A DNA stretch of 64,000 nucleotides from Pleurodeles waltl (GCF_031143425.1 NC_090448.1:332766177-332830176), one strand, 5' to 3'. Counted from the first letter of the stretch, positions 35,032 through 46,567 are shown. Program-made: numbers and translations. Notes: generated by a model from the sequence alone, not told the origin.

Positions 35032-35155
35032 ACGCATGATGCAGCATTTTGGAGCGACACTCCTGGGACATTTGGAGTGCGGCTGGTCTCTGTCATTCCG
35101 ACCGGTTTTGGATTGTGTGCAACCCGCCCTCCAATGGTCGATACTGATCTGTTGA
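34970..35155 (+). CDS. Small ORF overlapping the env 3' end (61 aa), possible accessory
   Basis: ATG at 34970, +1 relative to env, overlapping the env end by 62 bases. The product begins MAVPSRRDPVLLLPSAQLC and matches no family I recognise. Foamy viruses carry accessory genes (a transactivator and a second bel product) starting at or near the env end, so position is the only argument. It may be a chance frame. Confidence 0.3.
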   Translation: MAVPSRRDPVLLLPSAQLCRERMMQHFGATLLGHLECGWSLSFRPVLDCVQPALQWSILIC

Positions 35156-35403
35156 TGTTCCCGATTAGGGCTCATTCCCAGACTTGTGCACTATGGATGC
35201 GCTTGCTTCGTGAGGCGGTTTATGAGATTCCCTTCCTGGAGGAAGATGGTATTGTCTCTTTCATAGGCCCTGCACGGGGTGCCGCCCTGAATGATTTTGG
35301 GGCTTTGGATCACACCTGCTCCATGGTACTTTGTGGCGTGGATCTTCCGATATTGACATATATCGAAGTGGAGGAACTCCTGCGTTCTATTGCTTCTATC
35401 TGA
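35134..35403 (+). CDS. ORF between env and 3' LTR (89 aa), candidate accessory gene
   Basis: ATG at 35134; the frame equals the env frame and is open from 35077 after the env stop. The product is acidic near its C-terminus (IEVEELL), with hydrophobic patches (EIPFLEEDGIVSFIGPARG); no domain is recognised. It occupies most of the 547 bp between env and the 3' LTR, where foamy viruses place bel genes, but it is far shorter than a typical foamy transactivator. It overlaps the preceding small ORF by 22 bases. Confidence 0.4.
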   Translation: MVDTDLLMFPIRAHSQTCALWMRLLREAVYEIPFLEEDGIVSFIGPARGAALNDFGALDHTCSMVLCGVDLPILTYIEVEELLRSIASI

Positions 35404-35567
35404 CGATTGGATTTTTACGAAATTGATACTATATTGAATTTGGCTTTATGATCACATGTTCCCTAAATTTATGACTTTGTTGTCTTCTCACCTTGTTGAA
35501 ATAGTTGTTTTAGGTATTGTTTATATTTGGGGCATCCTTTTATATTATTGGAACCACTTGCTACCGA

Positions 35568-35578
35568 CAAGGGGAGGG
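35568..35578 (+). other. Polypurine tract of the foamy-like provirus
   Basis: The purine run AAGGGGAGGG lies directly before the 3' LTR start TGTAGTG, the position of the plus-strand primer. Confidence 0.8.
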
Positions 35579-36584
35579 TGTAGTGTGGTTAGTTTTACGT
35601 ATTCATTGCGCTTTAGCTTCAGGCTTTAGACCTTTGTGCACTCTGCCCTGAATATATTTTATTCATTTGCTGACAGCTTAGAGCCTCTGTGCACTTTGCT
35701 CTACATGCTTTTTATTAGGCGTCGTACTGGTATTTTTCAAATAGCCAGTTCTACGGTGTTGTTTTTTTATTCATATCACACTGTTTTGCCTACTTCAGCA
35801 CTGGAGTTCTCCATAACATATTTACTCTGTGCTTCAGTCAAGGATACAGTCTGGTACATTGCCGATAGACGTGGTAAGAGTTTAGACTTGGCATTCCTGC
35901 GTAGGGACATTTTGTGATCACGATGACATGTTAGTTATAAAATCACTTCCTTGTCCCAATACACGCAAGAGGGAGATTCCGACCAGGGAACCACAACTAG
36001 ACGCTGACTGCCTCGTTGCAGATGCTGAACCAAGATCACAGGTCTTGCTCAGGTATGAGGGCTGATGTCTCCACAGTGATTCTAATAGGCAAGCTAGAAG
36101 CTTAACATGCTGTGCTCTAAATAGAACAAGCAGAGGGAGAGTAGAAACTGTTAGACAATATGATAGCTTTGTTCTTATGTTTTACTCTCCTGGTGACTAT
36201 TTCAATCCTACTGTGTTGTATCGTTCTGGTTATTGCGGCTCACGCCTTAATATCTAAAATACAGTCATTTTATTAAAAACATTATATAAAACTTATACTG
36301 TCTTTGTCATTTGTATATGAGATCATATTGGAAATAAGAGAGTTGGTTTGGATCTGAGTAACCACGACTTCCCTGAGAAGTTCCAAAGATGTCATGCGCT
36401 CGGCTGCCAAATCATTTCTTCCACATGGGAGAAATGAGGCACTGCTAGTTAGCCGGAGCAAAAACCGGATTTAGGGTGACAGAGTTCTTTACACGTGGGT
36501 CAGACTCAGTCCCCCACACCGTTATAGATCCTGCTACCTAGAAATCCAGTAGTCTCATTTAGAATAATGAGAGCCCACGCGACA
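35579..36584 (+). repeat. 3' LTR of the foamy-like provirus
   Basis: 1006 bp, TGTAGTG...GCGACA, offset 9726 from the 5' LTR throughout with no indels. It is followed directly by the target duplication gtct and by ERV-A pol sequence. Confidence 0.92.
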
Positions 36585-37477
36585 GTCTTTCAGATGACTG
36601 ATCACTGCCCTCCTCTTGTGCTATGGTGTTTTCTCTTGATGGACCTGCAGTCGCCTCGGGGGGAGTCAGAACGCCACGACCTCCCTCTGCTTCTCCTCCT
36701 TCGTCTTCTGGGTCTGTCAAAGGCTCGGCATCAAACCCACATCCGTCTGCTTCTGGGAGAACCTCTCCTTGACTTAGTTCTCCAGGGGCCTCAATTGATA
36801 TAGGCTCACCGTCACCCCTCTAGGTCTCGTTTTCTGTTTGGGTGACTAAGCCGTCCTCAACGGGCACTTCTTCAGTCTCAGTTCCCCTTTGATTACTCTC
36901 AGGCCCTGAGACTTCCTTTTCTGCAGTTGTTATTCTCGATAGTTCTAGTTCCTCATCTGTTGGACACGCCACCTTCTTTGTGTGACTGGCATGAACCCAA
37001 TTTGGAACTCCTGCACACTTTACAGCAGTAGTCGTTGTCAGTATCACCTGATATGGTCCCATCCAACGCGGCTCCAAACACGACTTCCTCACGTACTTCT
37101 TGACAACAACCCAGCCACCAGCTTTCAGAGTGTGTCCTGGATCACTTATCGGAGGCAAAGTAGTAGCTTCCACCTGCTGAGAAAAAGAGCGGACCACATC
37201 AGCCAGACCCTTGCAGTAGTGCAACACCATATCATTTGTGATATTCACAAGAGCATTTGCAGGCACTGCAGGCAGTCTCATAACTCTACCCATGAGGATC
37301 TCATGGGGGGACAGTCCCGTTTTCTTGTCAGGTGTGTTTCTCATTGACATCAACACTAAGGGCAGTGCATCTGGCCATTTCAAATCAGTAGCTGCACACA
37401 TTTTTGCCATTCTCGACTTCAAGATACCATTCATTTGCTCCACCAATCCTGATGCTTCAGGGCGATAGCTACAGTGT
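36585..37477 (-). pseudogene. pol: ERV-A unit 3 pol, integrase end and tail (right of nested provirus)
   Basis: An open 208-codon piece (37446-36820) covers the end of the integrase core (MVEQMNGILKS), the C-terminal domain (WMGPYQVILTT, WVHASHTKK) and the start of the acidic tail; a stop near 36820 and then the foamy-like provirus interrupt it. The rest is at 25566-25852. Compared with unit 2, the integrase end is in one frame here. Confidence 0.8.
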
Positions 37478-38417
37478 AACTTTTGTTCAATGTTGAAAGC
37501 TGCACATAAGAGCTCAATGGTGAAGGCAGAGCACGCCGTAAACTCAGCCTCAACCGGTGGGAGATGTATGCTGCCCGTCTGTGTCCCGCAGGCCTCATGT
37601 TTCCTAAACCGCCATTAATAGCGATAACGTAACACGCGGCCCTCTTGTTTGAAATGAAGCCCCGTCGACATCAGCACCATCGAATACAATAAAAATTCCA
37701 GCCGGCGTTTATCTATATCCTGCACTGAGTTGTTGGAAAATGCAGTGGCCTCACCACCACCACCACCACTTGAGGAGGACGCACTACTGTCCTTGATGAA
37801 AAAATATCAAAGAGAAATGGAACAGCTGCGGACAGAAAACAGCCGGCTGCGAGGAAGATGCTGATCTGCAGAAGAAAATCAGTGACCTGAAAAGGGAACT
37901 GGCCGAACAGAAGGGAAAGAGCGAGCGATTTGAAGATCTATGGTGACAAAAAAGTGTGGTCATTAAGAAGATGGGCAGACAAATTACCACCTTGCCTTGA
38001 GGAAGTCGCGTGGAGCATTTTCTCCTATGACGAAACACGTGTTGGCTGTTCTTGCTGTTTTTCTGTTCCATTAAAAGATTAACTCTACACCCTAAGGACT
38101 CAATTGGTATTTCTGCCAACCTGCATATCTACTCAGATTTGATCATTGATCTGCCAATGTAGCACTCATGGACTACTGATTCTATACCATTATTCACGTG
38201 TGCCTTGACCCCTGTCGAGCTTGCTTTTGTCTCTTTGAGATAGTATTGGAGGAAGGGGAAGATCCTCCGGCCAGGAGCACCGTGCCTTAAACTGTTTGTA
38301 TCTAATTAATATATTGTGGTGATTATTGTGAGCGCTTACATTCCCTTGTTCTCTCTTCCCATTTCTGTTGTCTATTAACTTCTGTTCAATGTTCAAAGCT
38401 GCACATAAGAGCTTAAT
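37478..38417 (+). other. Insertion of host-like coiled-coil sequence in integrase (unit 3)
   Basis: The third copy of the insertion, 858 bp between 41-bp duplications at 37478-37518 and 38377-38417 (about three differences). It retains the poly-proline and coiled-coil stretch, the segment absent from unit 2 near 14208, and the region leading to the hydrophobic tail. Plus-strand frames are broken by small changes. Confidence 0.7.
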
Positions 38418-39741
38418 CACCTCATTGTTGAACTGCCTTCCCCTATCTGATTCTATAGAGATCGGGAACCCAAAACGTGGTATTAACTCCCTAAGCAGCA
38501 GTTTTTCTACTGTAAGACTGTCATTCCTTCGTGTAGGGTAGGCTTCCATCCAATGGCTAAAAATGCACACAACCACCAATACATATCTCAGCCCTCCACA
38601 CAAAGGCATTTCAATAAAATCCATCTGTATCCTGCTAAACGGACCTCCAGCTCTCCCAATATGGCTCTAACTGACCATTGTTCCTTTTCCTACATTCATC
38701 TGCTGGCAGATGATGCACCTGTGGCACACCACTTCTGCGGCCTGTCTGAATTTTGGATTGAACCAATCGATTTTAAACAGCCTGATCATTGCATCTCTTC
38801 CTATGTGTGCTTGACCATGGTAAAACCTTGCAAATTGTGACAAAAGGCTATTTGGCAAAAACATTTTCCCCTCTTCTGAAACCCACAAATCATCAGCTCT
38901 TTGTACACATTGCATTCGGATCCAGGAGCGTTTCTCTTCTCTGCTAACACGTCCCTGCAAATGTTTTAGCTCGTCTAGTGTGTCAACGACCCTTAATGCA
39001 TATCCTTTCCAAGTTTCATTTTCTATTTCAGGCAACAGACTCCATTGATCTTGAAACAATATACAGTTCAATGCACAAAACCTTGCGACTTGATCTGCAT
39101 ACCCATTTCCCATTGATACAAAGTCTTGAGATTTAACATGAGCATTGCATTTCACCACTGCAATTTCCAGAGGTAACTGAATCACATGCAAAAAATCCTT
39201 TATTTTTTCTCCATTTTGCACTGGAGTACCAGAAGAAGTTAAGAAACCTCTCTGTGACCACAGCTGGCCAAAATCATGGCCAATTCCAAACCCGTACCTG
39301 CTATCAGTATAGATAGTGACTTTCAAATGTTCGACAGCATGGCATGCCCTGGTAAGAGCAACCAATTCAGCCACTTCAGCAGAATATACTCTTTCAAGCC
39401 ATGATGCTTCTAAGATTCCTGATATTGTACATACAGCATATCCGGCTCTCAGTACTCCTACTGAGTCTCTTAGGCATGAACCATCGACAAAGATAATGTA
39501 GTCATTTTCTTTCAATTGTACATCTTTAATGTCAGGTCTTGGTTTGGTGCACAGATCTGTTACGCTCAAGACAGTCATGCTCCGCTTCTTCGGCATTATC
39601 ATTATCTGAATTCTCAATTGGGAGCAAAGTTGCCGGGTTCAATACAGTACATCGCTTTAGAATTACATTGGGTGACCCCAGTATGATCGTCTCATATTTT
39701 GTAAACCTCACATTTGTCATGTGCTGTGTTTTTGACCGGGT
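38418..39741 (-). pseudogene. pol: ERV-A unit 3 pol: RNase H and integrase N-terminal half
   Basis: RNase H and the integrase zinc domain are open in 39617-38667 (IIFVDGSCL, YTDSRYG, CHRCIICQQ). The integrase core start is open in 38624-38190 with MDFIEMP and ESDRG, both acidic residues present. A stop at about 38665 and a frameshift near 39575 separate the pieces. The core then meets the coiled-coil insert. Confidence 0.8.
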
Positions 39742-41885
39742 CAAAGAATCTCAACTGAATGTGGGACCATTACTGTTAAAGGATGTCCCATCACTATGCC
39801 CTCGTACTGAGTGAGGCTTTGACCAACTGCTGCAACTGCGCCCAAACAACCTGGTAGGGCTGCTGCGACTGGGTCCAAAGTAGCTGAAAAATATGCTACA
39901 GGGTGGTTTACACCTCCATGGACCTGGGTTAAGACAGACAAAGAACAAGCATCACGTTCATGAAAAAACAGGACAAAAGGCTTTGTGTAATCAGGCATCC
40001 CTAAAGCTGGTGCCCTGTACATTCTGTCCCTCAGTTCCATAAATGCTTTCATATCTTCCTCCGACAACTTAATGGCACCTGGGCCGTCCTGAATCTCTTT
40101 GACAGTCAGTCTTACCAAAGGTTTGGAGATAATTGAGAAGTTGGGAATCCACTGGCGACAGTAGCCCACCATTCCCAAAAACATCATAACATCTCTCTTG
40201 GTTGTGGGGGGATTCATCTGTAGAATGGCTGTCACCCTTTCTTTAGATATTTTCCTTGACCCCATTTCAACCAAATGACCTAAGTATTTCACCTCTTTCT
40301 TACTGTACTGCAACTTCTTTGGGGTCACTTTATGTCCGTTCTTTCCCAAATGATTTAACAAGGCAATAGTGTCATACCTGCAGTCATCTTTTGTCTTTGA
40401 CGCGATCAGCAAGTCGTCAATGTACTGGACTAGAGTCAAACTGAAAGGCAGTTTTAACGACTCCAAATTCTTTTTCGAAATCTGATTAAAGATAGATGGT
40501 GATTCTGGAAACCCTTGAGGAATTCGGCACCAACTATAGACCTTATCCAGGAATTTGAAACTGAAAAGAAACTGGCTATCCTCATGAAGAGGTACCGAAA
40601 AGAATGCTTGAGACAGACCTACCACTGTAAACCGTTCAGCTTCACATGGAATCTGGAACATAATCACGGCTGGATTTGGTACTATGGGGCAGCACTTTAC
40701 TACAATGTTATTTATTTTTCTCAGGTCTTCAACAATTCGAACTTTCCCACAAGGCTTTTTCAAACCCATTATTGGTGAATTACATGGACTGCTCATTACT
40801 TCTCTCAGAACCCCTTGTTTCACAAAATCTGCAATGATCTGCATCACTTGTATAAGGACATCTTGTGCCATATGATATTGTCGCACCTGGGGAAACATCA
40901 CATTTGGCTTTACCTCCACTTTGACTGGTTCCACACCTTTTATCAGTCCCACTTCTTTTCCTGTCAGGTCCCACACCTGCTCCGTCACTGTTCCCTGTAA
41001 CTCGGCTGGCAAGTCAGTCACTGTGAACATCGGGAAGAGATTTATTAGAGGATATTCCTCATCGGTCACATCTATCTCTGTCTCCGAAACCTGACCATCA
41101 TCCCCTTGATCGTCACTGTTTGTCTGTATTTCAATTCCATCATTGGAACAGGTAATTGAACACCTTGTTTTACACAGTAATTCTCGTCCTAGTAAGGACA
41201 CAGGACTCAAATCACAAACTACAAATCTATGTAATCCCTGGAAGGTACCGATTTCGACTCGAACTAGGTCTGTAATTGGGTTTGTCAAGAGTTGATTTGC
41301 CACACCAACCACCTTTATAGTGCGTCCTGATAGTGGTAATTTTGGAACCTCTATGCTTCTGACTGTAGAGCGGGTAGCTCCTGTATCAACTAGGAAGGAA
41401 ACCTTGTGTCCCAATACCTTACCCTCAACATAGGGTCCCCTCTGATCTACTTCTAAGGACGCTGCAAGCCTGCACTCCTCACTATCTGAACAATCATCCA
41501 ACCATTCATCGTTTATTCCATCCTCACCACGCAATGGGAATTGTTGTACTGTGTTATTTTGACTCATTACTTGACCTGTGACCTGTTGAGGAAGCATCAC
41601 CTGTTGCTGTCCCATTGGAGCTATTGGTAACTGCATTTGCTGTCTAGGTACCATAGGTATCTGCTGTTGTACCTGCTGTATCTGTGGCTGCTGGACTCGT
41701 GGCATCTGCATTTGCTGCATTGGCTGCAGACCCTGCATCTGTACCATGTTATTCTGGAAGTTCGCATTTTGACCCCTTCCTCTCAAACCATTTACGTTTT
41801 GTAATGTACTGACATCATTGCTTTGTTGCACAACACCATCCTGCACTCCCGGTTCCAGTGTCCCGTGGCCCCGCACGCATGACAC
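39741..41885 (-). pseudogene. pol: ERV-A unit 3 Gln-rich Gag tail, protease and RT (714 aa open)
   Basis: The longest open pol frame in the array. It begins just past the zinc box, passes the Gag/Pro junction with a Glu codon, has the protease core LVDTGATRS, and RT with VQYIDDLLI. The first RT catalytic motif reads VVGLSQAFF where unit 1 has VVDLSQAFF, so one metal-binding Asp is lost. The frame ends near 39741 at a one-base difference in RNase H. Confidence 0.8.
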
Positions 41886-44034
41886 GGCATCACCTTTTTC
41901 ATCCCTTGCACATCATTTTGAACCACTACTGTATTTAGATCCGGACCGCGATTCACAAAACCACCTCTACCTTGGCCTCTCGGCTGTGCTTGTGGCTGCT
42001 GTTGTATCATTTGCTGTACTCCGCTTCCCTGTATTCCTGCTTGAGCTGCTCTAATTTGCATCACCATCACTTTTTCTTTTAATTTCCTCTGCTTCAATTC
42101 AATCTCATCACTACAGTAGTTTGCGTACTGCAACACCTCGTCAATCGGCTTCGCTTGCCAACAGATCAAATGATTTTTAACCATTTGGCTAATTTCTGGT
42201 CTCAGCCCTTCAACAAATCTGAACACAAGATGATTCATATCCTTTGGCTCTACGACCTCAGTGCCGCTGTAATGTTTGAATGCCTTCAGCAACCTTTCAT
42301 AGTAAGCATGAATTGACTCTTTGCCCTCCTGTGCCGTTCGATCAATCTTTTGCCAATCAGTCACCTTCGGCGACACTTTCTGCTTCAAAAACTCAATCAC
42401 CTTATGATAGCACTTCATCACAGTAGGTGATGGTGCTCCAGTAACTTTATATCTTGCCGGTTCTTCGGTCAGCCAGTCTACACCCCTCTTGCACTCAAGC
42501 CACAAATCGGCTGGCACTATGATTTCAAACAGGGTATTCAAGTCTTCCCAGAGACATTTTGCAAGCTTCACAAACCTCTCTGTCTGCTGATACCACTCCA
42601 CTCCCAACCTCTCGAAGGTTACGTATTCCTCTCTTCCCGAACCTCCTTCAGCCACTGAAGTAGTTTGCGACGTGATAAGTCTCTCTAACCACTTGTTCAG
42701 CTGTTGCGCAGTTAAGCCTTGTAATGAAACATTTACCGACTGAATCGTCGAGGTCTGTGTTGTATCTGCACTCATTACCTGTGGGGTCAGAGTAGCTAAC
42801 CCTGCTTGTTTCATCATTTCCAGAGGAGCTCCTATAGGACTGAAGTCTAACAATGATCTAGAACCTACAGCTGTCTGCTCTCTTGGTGTAATTCCTTGGG
42901 AAGTTCCTGTGAACCCTCCTCTTATCGCTTCCTGGGTCATTGCACCCTGATCACATATGCCAGATTTACCCTGTGCGTACAAAGGTACAGGCGGACCAAC
43001 AGTAATTGGCAATGATATAGCAGCTGGTGTCTGACCAGTTCCCAATCCCTGTGGAGTATTAGCTCCCATGATTGAATTCTTCGTAGGTGCATTTGCTACC
43101 GTTTGTGGACCTATGACTGAAGTATAATTCGGAAACACCTGTTGCATTGGCTGGGGCAGTAATTGCGGAGTTGGTTCTATCTGTACCAACCTCGATCCCG
43201 TATATATCGTATCAGGCGGCACCATCAAGCTCGTAGTTGTCTCTAGTACCGGGACATCAGGATAAAGCCTCTGAATCTGTGGTGGCTGCAACTGTATTGG
43301 TATGCCTGGTGCGGTGGATACACTGACACCACTCTGTATCCGATCAGTATTACTTGTCTGCACTGTATCCACAACTCCCTTACTTTGTGTCACATTCTCA
43401 GGATCTGTACTAGTGCTTGGTCTGTCCTCGTTCATGGCATAAGGCGGCGGTCGCTCATGCAACAACCGATCAAGGAATTCATCATTATCTGAATCGTCTG
43501 CATCTGTCCACGATTTCAGAGATTCTTTAGGCTTATCACAGCCCTTGTCTGTGTTGCCAGTAGCCTTCTTTCCCTGTGCCTCATCCTCTGGGCTATTGCC
43601 AGAAACAGTCTAACTCCGTCTACTATAGCCCTTCTCCACATCTTAGTCTCATCATCCCATTTAGCCTCTGCTACAGACTTCTCTACCTTTCTCATTCTTC
43701 TCTAAAATTTCTGCTGTCTCTGTTGTATGGCCATTAACTCCCAAATCGCTAATGCCTCAAATAGAGCTGGTCTTGGAGGTACTTTTTGCACACTTAGCAT
43801 CCATCACAAATTTTCTAAAATTCTCGCATTAAACGTTCTGTACTCTGGAAACGCCAAACTTCTCTATTTTTCTGTCAATTTACACCAATGCTTTATCCAA
43901 AGACATGGCGCTACTCCCCTTTCCTCCATTACGATATAAGCTGGAGTACCCTCAGGCGGAGTAGACTCCCCTACATTTGCTGTAATGTATGTATCTCCCC
44001 TGAAAGCACTCTTTAGAGCCTTGAAGAACTTCAG
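41792..44034 (-). pseudogene. gag: ERV-A unit 3 gag with in-frame internal deletion
   Basis: The start codon position (44032-44034) reads CTG instead of ATG. A 557-aa frame (43465-41792) has PPPY near its start and reaches the CCHC box (CHACGATGHWNREC). A 13-bp deletion near 41850 shifts the frame there. Relative to the other units, about 486 bp of capsid-coding sequence is missing at 42592-42604, joined at a CCAC repeat, and the frame is kept. The product would lack about 162 residues of capsid. Confidence 0.85.
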
Positions 44035-44988
44035 TTTTGCGTCTTTTATTTCTTTATAATCTAATCAGGAAGTGACTTTTAATTCCCAGAAGACTCTTCA
44101 CCCACCTTTCCAACCAATTGTCTCTCACGGACGGCTGCCAATCCGTGCGCGACCTCTTCTCGGGCAACTGACCTATCCCAGTGCGGCACCACTGACGTCA
44201 CACCCACACACTGCAGCTGACAAAGTCTTGCGGCTTGTCTTCCGCACTCTAAACTCACACAAAACTAATGCAATATTGCAAGCACCTTATTCAGAAAAAC
44301 TCAAATTTGCCAGTTTACTACAGGAAGGGTAACACAATCGCTTCAGACCTTTACAGAGATTTCACCTGAAGCCTCGGCCACTACTCTCTCTTTCTCAGAT
44401 CCCGCACTCGCAAGCAGAATTCGACCTGCAAATCCTATTCTCGACTTGTCAATGGCTTGTCCTAGTGCACCTTAGAACTTACCAAATCTCCATCGAAGAT
44501 TTTACTAACGCGCTTCAACTCAAACTAGACTTGTCAACCACGCCCAATTGACCTATTAAACTGCACAAATTACAACATATACCAAGTGTTTCATGCACTT
44601 TTTCAATATACTCCGGAGTCGCAGACCACACTTGATCTGTATAACATCAACAACCACGTGGATAATTTTTTAGCACAAAGCGCCACAATCACATGAAGTT
44701 CGCAGACTTCCCTATTTTCATACTGTGGAGTACGCCCACTCCTACTAAAACATTACCTGGCCTAAATTCACACAAATTTTCACAAAACACCTGCAATATG
44801 CATAAGCTGAGCAAGCGCAAACTCTATATCACACATACTATATGCTGAGAACGTACCCTATTTACTTAAGCAGGCTCAGAGATTCCGGGAAAGTCATGGG
44901 GAATTTAGAAACACATCATACCTCCAGTCTGCATTATTTTTGAAACTATTGAAAACAACCTGTCATATCCTAGGGCCCCAAAGGACCG
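44035..44988 (-). other. ERV-A unit 3 5' leader
   Basis: Collinear with the leaders of units 1 and 2. No convincing ORF or structured RNA was recognised. Confidence 0.55.
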
Positions 44989-45006
44989 AGCCGTACTCTG
45001 CTACCA
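44989..45006 (-). promoter_or_regulatory. Primer binding site, initiator tRNA-Met type (unit 3)
   Basis: Minus strand TGGTAGCAGAGTACGGCT, one base different from units 1 and 2. Confidence 0.8.
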
Positions 45007-45012
45007 GAAAAC

Positions 45013-46567
45013 TGCAAACGCATCCCAATCTAATATTATGTTTACACTGGGACTCATCTTAGGCCAATGAATCTTTTGATCCTGATTGGAGACACCTTAG
45101 GACATGATAACAAATAATAATCAACAAGTCAATATTGTCATTAATAAGACGCGGAAACCACCATGACTCTCCAGTCATGAATAACCACACCAGTTTAGTA
45201 TAATTTTAAGAATTGTATTCCCTATTTCTTACAACTCTATCAATGAGTTTATTAGTCTCAAAACCATAAAACGTAACAACATTGTCATAATGTGATAACT
45301 CAAATAAGATGTCAACAAAGCCAGAATCATAAACATGAGAACATAGCACGGCGTCAACATGGATTAATTTCAGCATAGTAATAATAGCACATTGTTCAAC
45401 ACAGCATTGCGTCAGTCATTTGTCTATTTGACTCAGTTTGTGGACCCCTCTTCTAACCTCAAATTAGCATTGGCATGTTGGGCTTCATGCAAAACAATTT
45501 AGTAACACCAATTTGTAAAACTTCTGTCTAAGGTCTCTGTCAAAAGAAGCATTTGGTACCTAAAGAGAAAAGGCAAACAGACAATCACATTTCAGCATCG
45601 TATAGTTACCCTCCAAATTTTGGGTCAGCTCACGGGATCAGTCTTCGTCTGCAGGTCATCAGTTCATCCATCATCAGCAAAATTCGGCAGTCAGGGAAGG
45701 GAGATTACCCTCCTCTTATGGAGGCAGAGTATAAATGGGCAAAGTAAGGAATAATGACTTAATAATAAGTCACCAAAATCTCAGGCAAAATGACGTAGAG
45801 ACGGGGCAATAGCATAATCTCTGGCAGGAACTCACTCCTTGACAAAGGGTTTTATCCCTTTTCTGTGGTACAATCCCCTAAAATTCTATTGGTCTAATTT
45901 AACACCATATTATCTCTGCCCAGTAATTAGTAGTTATTCTATCAAACTTTGTCACCCCACTACATTTCTCACACATCTCATTGGGCAAAGTAATTTCATG
46001 TCTTCATCGAGCAGAATGTCCGGTATGATTTCATACCCTCGTGGTCTTTTGGCATCTTTAGTCAGTGGTTCCATTGTCCATACTGGTTTAGGCCACCTTG
46101 TACCTGCAAACGGTTTACAGTGTTGCAACTAACAAAAATGTCTCTACAAGCAAGTTGAATTTTTATGGGAACGGATCCTCTACAGTTACATACATCCTCT
46201 AGCTTTGCAAGATTATGAGTTCATGTCCTTCATCAAGTCAGCACACTGCACGTTGAGAGAGAAAAACACATTTAATATGAAAACCGGGCAGCCAGGCCTC
46301 GATTTATGCTAACTTAGGCCTTGTGCTTTTATTAGTAAAACTCATATATGTAATCCATAATACTTGTTCAAAATACATCTGTTTCATCATTAGTTATCAT
46401 TATTAGTACATTTCATTAATCATCGTATACATTGGTGGCCACTCCACGTGGGCACATTTTGAGCACACATTTAGCATTAACACATTTTAATATTTTCTAT
46501 GCAGCATAGTTATGTATTAATTAACAACTTATGTCGATATACGTTATCATAAAACTAAGCTCTCACA
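45013..46567 (-). repeat. ERV-A 5' LTR of unit 3, right end of the array
   Basis: About 1555 bp. It starts TGTGAGAGC at 46567 and ends CA at 45013. Beyond 46567 the sequence departs from the other copies, which fixes the provirus edge. The poly(A) signal position reads AATACA. The matching left end, and hence the target duplication, is outside the window. Confidence 0.85.

Larger units (their letters stand above)
25853..36584 (+). mobile_element. Foamy-virus-like endogenous provirus nested in ERV-A unit 3
   Basis: A complete 10,732-bp provirus: 1006-bp LTR, PBS, gag, pol, env, two small ORFs, purine tract, 1006-bp LTR. It is flanked by the 4-bp duplication gtct (25849-25852 and 36585-36588); unit 2 shows the empty site near 12931. 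Spumavirus-like traits seen: Gag without Cys-His boxes, pol in the +1 frame with its own ATG, YVDD RT, RNase H and integrase spacing like foamy Pol, and an Env of ~1017 codons with a long N-terminal leader and a hydrophobic segment. Foamy-like ERVs are known from salamanders and other vertebrates. The LTRs differ at about five sites (~0.5%), so insertion is recent relative to ERV-A. Confidence 0.92.
1..46567 (-). mobile_element. Tandem array of three ERV-A proviruses sharing LTRs
   Basis: On the minus strand the order LTR-gag-pro-pol-env repeats three times with only one LTR between successive units (8362-10637, 21996-23564 and 45013-46567). Unit 1 lacks env because it runs off the left edge. 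Unit 3 ends in non-ERV DNA at 46568. Units align collinearly, apart from MITEs in units 1 and 2, a gag deletion in unit 3 and a foamy-like provirus nested in unit 3. Gag carries PPPY and one CCHC box, RT has YIDD, and Env TM has CX6CC; this combination is known from gamma/epsilon-type (class I) retroviruses. LTR-internal-LTR-internal structure normally arises by unequal recombination between LTRs or segmental duplication, which is my inference here. Confidence 0.85.
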
